From an uncultured Plesiomonas sp. (GTDB taxonomy: Bacteria; Pseudomonadota; Gammaproteobacteria; Enterobacterales; CAMTGL01), in contig CAMTGL010000012.1 in NCBI GenBank assembly GCA_947071955.1, positions 1-17,890 of the forward strand: DNA of 17,890 bases, given 5' to 3'. The notes under the pieces are model-generated. The model worked only from the letters and a program-made list of their open reading frames with translations, searched no databases and was not told where the DNA came from. The position numbers and the translations under genes were made by a program. Shown here in pieces: positions 15,795 through 17,890 of this stretch (position 1 is the first letter of the stretch; each line of letters starts with the position of its first letter).

Positions 15795-15939
15795 GTTATG
15801 CCTCTCTGATGCGCCTTTAACGCCGGAGTCTGTAAATTGTGCCTGACACCCATGCGTACCGCGTCTTAACCACAATACCGTGCCGGTGACGGCATAGAAA
15901 AGGCGCGCATTTTACCTGTAATCGTCGGGTTTGTCAGTC

Positions 15940-15960
15940 AGCCCGCGTTGATAGCGGGCT
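15940..15960 (-). other. hairpin between rsgA and psd
   Basis: AGCCCGC (15940-15946) and GCGGGCT (15954-15960) form a perfect 7-bp GC-rich stem around a seven-base loop, 20 bases after the rsgA stop. No T-run follows on the minus strand, so it is a weak candidate for transcription termination and may instead be a processing or pausing site between the two genes. Confidence 0.45.
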
Positions 15961-15980
15961 TGTACTTTTTGGTGATGTAT

Positions 15981-17024
15981 TTAGCTTTCACGTTGTGGAA
16001 AGTGGCGGCGAGCACGGGCTAACAGCATGCTTTCCAAAATCCGGTGATAACTGTCATAACGCGTGGTGCTGATTTTTCCTGCGTCAACCGCGGCACGAAT
16101 CGCACAGCCGGGGTCGTTATCATGTTTACAGTCACGGAATTTACATGAGCCTAAATAGTCACGAAATTCAATAAATGATTCGGTTACTTGCTCGGAATCT
16201 AAGTGCCACAAACCAAATTCACGAATACCCGGTGAATCAATCAGATTGCCGCCTTGCGACAGATGATATAAACGGGCTGCGGTGGTGGTGTGTTGACCTA
16301 ATCCTGAGTTATCGGAAACCAAACCCGTACTGGCATTGGCCTCTGGTAGCAGGAAGTTAATCAGGCTTGACTTGCCCACCCCTGACTGGCCAACAAAAAT
16401 ATTGATCTGTTCGCTTAGCTGCGCATTGAGCAGCTCCATCCCCTCACCGGTATGGGAAGAGACCCACAAAATTTTGTAGCCAATGTCCTGATACTGTTGC
16501 AGGGTTTCGTTCACCCAAATACGGTCTTCATCACTGAGCAGATCGACTTTATTTAGCACTATAATAGGTGTGATGTTGACCTGTTCACAGGCCACTAAAT
16601 AGCGGTCGATAATATCGGTAGAGAGCTCCGGCAGTACGGATGAAACAATAATGATTTGATCAATATTGGCGGCTACTGCTTTTACACCGTCGTAAAAATC
16701 GGGGCGAGTCAGCACCGAGTGGCGATCGTGTACCGCTTCAACCACACCGCTAATGCCTTGCAGGTGCTCTTTACCTGGCCGCCAGACCACTTGATCACCG
16801 GCAACGAGGCTTTTGATGGCGCGGCGCAAATTACAACGGTGTAAGCTGCCATCGGTAGATTCAATATCGGCATGCATACCGAAACGGCTGATCACGAGGC
16901 CCTCTTGCGCCTCGCCAAGCAGAGCATCATCCCACTCGACAGTGCGATCTTTTTGCTTGAGCCGACGTTGCTGGTTTGCATTGACACGGCGCTGTTGGCC
17001 GAGAGTTAGCTTTTTCTTACTCAA
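15981..17024 (-). CDS. rsgA: small ribosomal subunit biogenesis GTPase RsgA (YjeQ)
   Basis: RsgA is a circularly permuted GTPase that checks and releases late 30S subunits. In the 347-residue product (E. coli 350) the motifs run in the permuted order: an OB-fold N-domain, G4 NKVDL (158-162), G1 GQSGVGKSS (212-220), the switch segment SDNSGLGQHTTT, G3 DSPG (263-266), and a zinc site with Cys294, Cys299, His301 and Cys307. The start is inferred from homology: TTG at 17024 gives (M)SKKKLTLGQQRRVNANQQRR, in line with E. coli MSKNKLSKGQQRR, but the upstream ACGGG is a poor ribosome-binding site. An ATG at 17075 would add 17 residues unlike the family. It is divergent from orn with 86 bases between starts. 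Confidence 0.95.
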   Translation of the reverse strand: MSKKKLTLGQQRRVNANQQRRLKQKDRTVEWDDALLGEAQEGLVISRFGMHADIESTDGSLHRCNLRRAIKSLVAGDQVVWRPGKEHLQGISGVVEAVHDRHSVLTRPDFYDGVKAVAANIDQIIIVSSVLPELSTDIIDRYLVACEQVNITPIIVLNKVDLLSDEDRIWVNETLQQYQDIGYKILWVSSHTGEGMELLNAQLSEQINIFVGQSGVGKSSLINFLLPEANASTGLVSDNSGLGQHTTTAARLYHLSQGGNLIDSPGIREFGLWHLDSEQVTESFIEFRDYLGSCKFRDCKHDNDPGCAIRAAVDAGKISTTRYDSYHRILESMLLARARRHFPQRES

Positions 17025-17110
17025 AGTAATTTGCCCGTTGGTAATTACACGCAGAGGGTTTAAACCCTGTATCATACACGCAGTTTGCGAGAAAAAACGC
17101 AGGAGTGGTG

Positions 17111-17656
17111 ATGACAAACAATAAAGAACATCTAATCTGGATGGATATGGAGATGACAGGGCTGGAGCCGGATACCGATAAGGTGCTGGAAATTGCCACC
17201 ATTGTCACCGATAAAGATCTCAATATTCTTGCTGAAGGGCCGGTACTGGCTATTCATCAGCCTGACGATGTGCTGGCGAAGATGGATGAGTGGTGTACCC
17301 GTACCCATACGGCAAGCGGATTGGTTGATCGCGTGCGCAGCAGCACATGCACTGAGGCACAAGCACAGGCGCAAACACTGGCCTTTCTCGCCGAGTGGGT
17401 TCCCGCTGGTTGTTCACCGATTTGCGGTAACAGTATCGGCCAAGATCGCCGCTTTTTATACCGCCACATGCCAGAATTAGAGCAGTATTTTCACTACCGC
17501 TATCTTGATGTTAGCACACTTAAAGAGCTGGCACGCCGCTGGAAGCCGGAAATTCTGGCCGGTTTTCAAAAGCAGGGTACCCATTTAGCCCTTGATGATA
17601 TTCGTGAATCTATCGCTGAATTGCGCTATTACCGTGAGCACTTTATTCAGCTTTAA
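17111..17656 (+). CDS. orn: oligoribonuclease
   Basis: Orn is a cytosolic 3'-5' exonuclease that breaks RNA dinucleotides into mononucleotides, finishing RNA decay and pGpG turnover; it is essential in E. coli. The 181-residue product equals the E. coli length and keeps the DEDDh residues: Asp12 and Glu14 (WMDMEMTG), Asp112 in GNSIGQDRRF, and His158 and Asp163 in THLALDDIRES. The segment FHYRYLDVSTLKELARRWKPEIL is nearly identical to E. coli. AGGAG (17101-17105) lies 5 bases before the ATG at 17111; two in-frame GTG codons at 17105 and 17108 overlap that site. It lies between rsgA and the tRNA-Gly locus, as in E. coli. Confidence 0.98.
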   Translation: MTNNKEHLIWMDMEMTGLEPDTDKVLEIATIVTDKDLNILAEGPVLAIHQPDDVLAKMDEWCTRTHTASGLVDRVRSSTCTEAQAQAQTLAFLAEWVPAGCSPICGNSIGQDRRFLYRHMPELEQYFHYRYLDVSTLKELARRWKPEILAGFQKQGTHLALDDIRESIAELRYYREHFIQL

Positions 17657-17724
17657 TCTATGATTCTTCCGGCTTGCTGGCAAAGTAAACAAACTGCATG
17701 ATTTGTCAGCAATCCAACAAATTA

Positions 17725-17754
17725 GTGCAAGTTTTTTTCGTTTTAGACTTGCAC
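17725..17754. repeat. inverted repeat over the tRNA promoter -35
   Basis: GTGCAAG (17725-17731) and CTTGCAC (17748-17754) form a perfect 7-bp inverted repeat with a 16-base T-rich spacer; the right arm contains the -35 hexamer TTGCAC. As RNA from orn it could be part of a 3' end, with T7 at 17732-17738 after the left arm. Confidence 0.5.
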
Positions 17755-17776
17755 CAAAAGCGAATCTCCGTATAAT
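17749..17776 (+). promoter_or_regulatory. sigma-70 promoter of the tRNA-Gly operon
   Basis: TTGCAC (17749-17754) and TATAAT (17771-17776) are 16 bases apart, and the -10 is a perfect match. The bases after the -10 (TCGCAGCCC) are GC-rich, as in stable-RNA promoters under stringent control. GCGAAT (17760-17765) and ATTCGC (17775-17780) form an inverted repeat across the -10. Confidence 0.88.
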
Positions 17777-17786
17777 TCGCAGCCCG

Positions 17787-17831
17787 TAGCAGTGAGGTTT
17801 TCGCTGCTATGTGTGTAAGCCCCTTTAGGGG
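17787..17831 (+). other. structured leader of the tRNA-Gly precursor
   Basis: Two hairpins precede the tRNA. TAGCAGTGA (17787-17795) pairs with TCGCTGCTA (17801-17809) with one G-U pair, and CCCC (17820-17823) pairs with GGGG (17828-17831) around TTTA. The second ends 7 bases before the mature 5' end, where RNase P would cut. Confidence 0.5.
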
Positions 17832-17838
17832 ATGTGAT

Positions 17839-17890
<52 letters not shown>

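Noticed and set aside
15795..15875. 27-residue N-terminal extension of psd
   Set aside because: The GTG at 15794 has a good ribosome-binding site and places Asp90, His147 and Ser254 exactly as in E. coli; the extension is not found in the family.

Overview
The window looks like a chromosomal segment of a gamma-proteobacterium close to Enterobacterales. The gene order follows the E. coli groE - ecn - gdx - blc - frd - epmA - mscM - psd - rsgA - orn - tRNA-Gly block, and the proteins align closely with their E. coli counterparts (catalytic residues of Psd, Orn, FrdA, FrdB and GroEL fall at the same numbers). Base composition appears to be near 50% GC. Plesiomonas shigelloides is my best guess, but this is inference without a database search. 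No insertion sequence, prophage, CRISPR array or rRNA was seen.

Layout. 1-2470: a textbook sigma-32 promoter, a leader with two perfect hairpins, groES, groEL and a strong terminator. 2563-2919 (-): a small protein I do not recognise. 2920-3349: a gene-free stretch with a CRP-like box. 3350-3481: a 43-residue entericidin-type lipoprotein. 3632-3913: ppnP. 4014-5057 (-): a multi-pass membrane protein. 5215-5596: a guanidine-II (mini-ykkC) riboswitch and the guanidinium exporter gdx. 5735-6280 (-): blc lipocalin. 6464-9770 (-): the fumarate reductase operon frdABCD with its own terminator. 9771-10158: the divergent frdA/epmA control region. 10159-11133: epmA. 11134-11417: a short convergent intergenic region with a terminator, three direct repeats and a Fur-box-like site between two promoter-like motifs. 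11418-17024 (-): mscM, psd and rsgA. 17111-17656: orn, divergent from rsgA. 17749 to the edge: a tRNA promoter, a structured leader and the first 52 bases of tRNA-Gly(GCC).

How the genes fit together. GroES/GroEL fold proteins under heat shock. FrdABCD is the anaerobic terminal reductase that passes electrons from menaquinol to fumarate. Several genes serve the envelope: Blc and the entericidin are lipoproteins, Psd makes phosphatidylethanolamine, and MscM relieves osmotic pressure. EpmA, RsgA, Orn and the tRNA serve translation and RNA turnover. Compared with E. coli, ampC, epmB and efp are absent from this stretch, while ppnP and the 4014-5057 membrane protein sit in it.

The window is mostly ordinary core genome. 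The points most worth a second look are the guanidine-II riboswitch, the Fur-like/repeat cluster at 11233-11347 and the unrecognised gene at 2563-2919. Several start codons also need correcting from longest-ORF calls (groES, ppnP, gdx, frdA, frdC, psd, rsgA, mscM and the 2919 gene).
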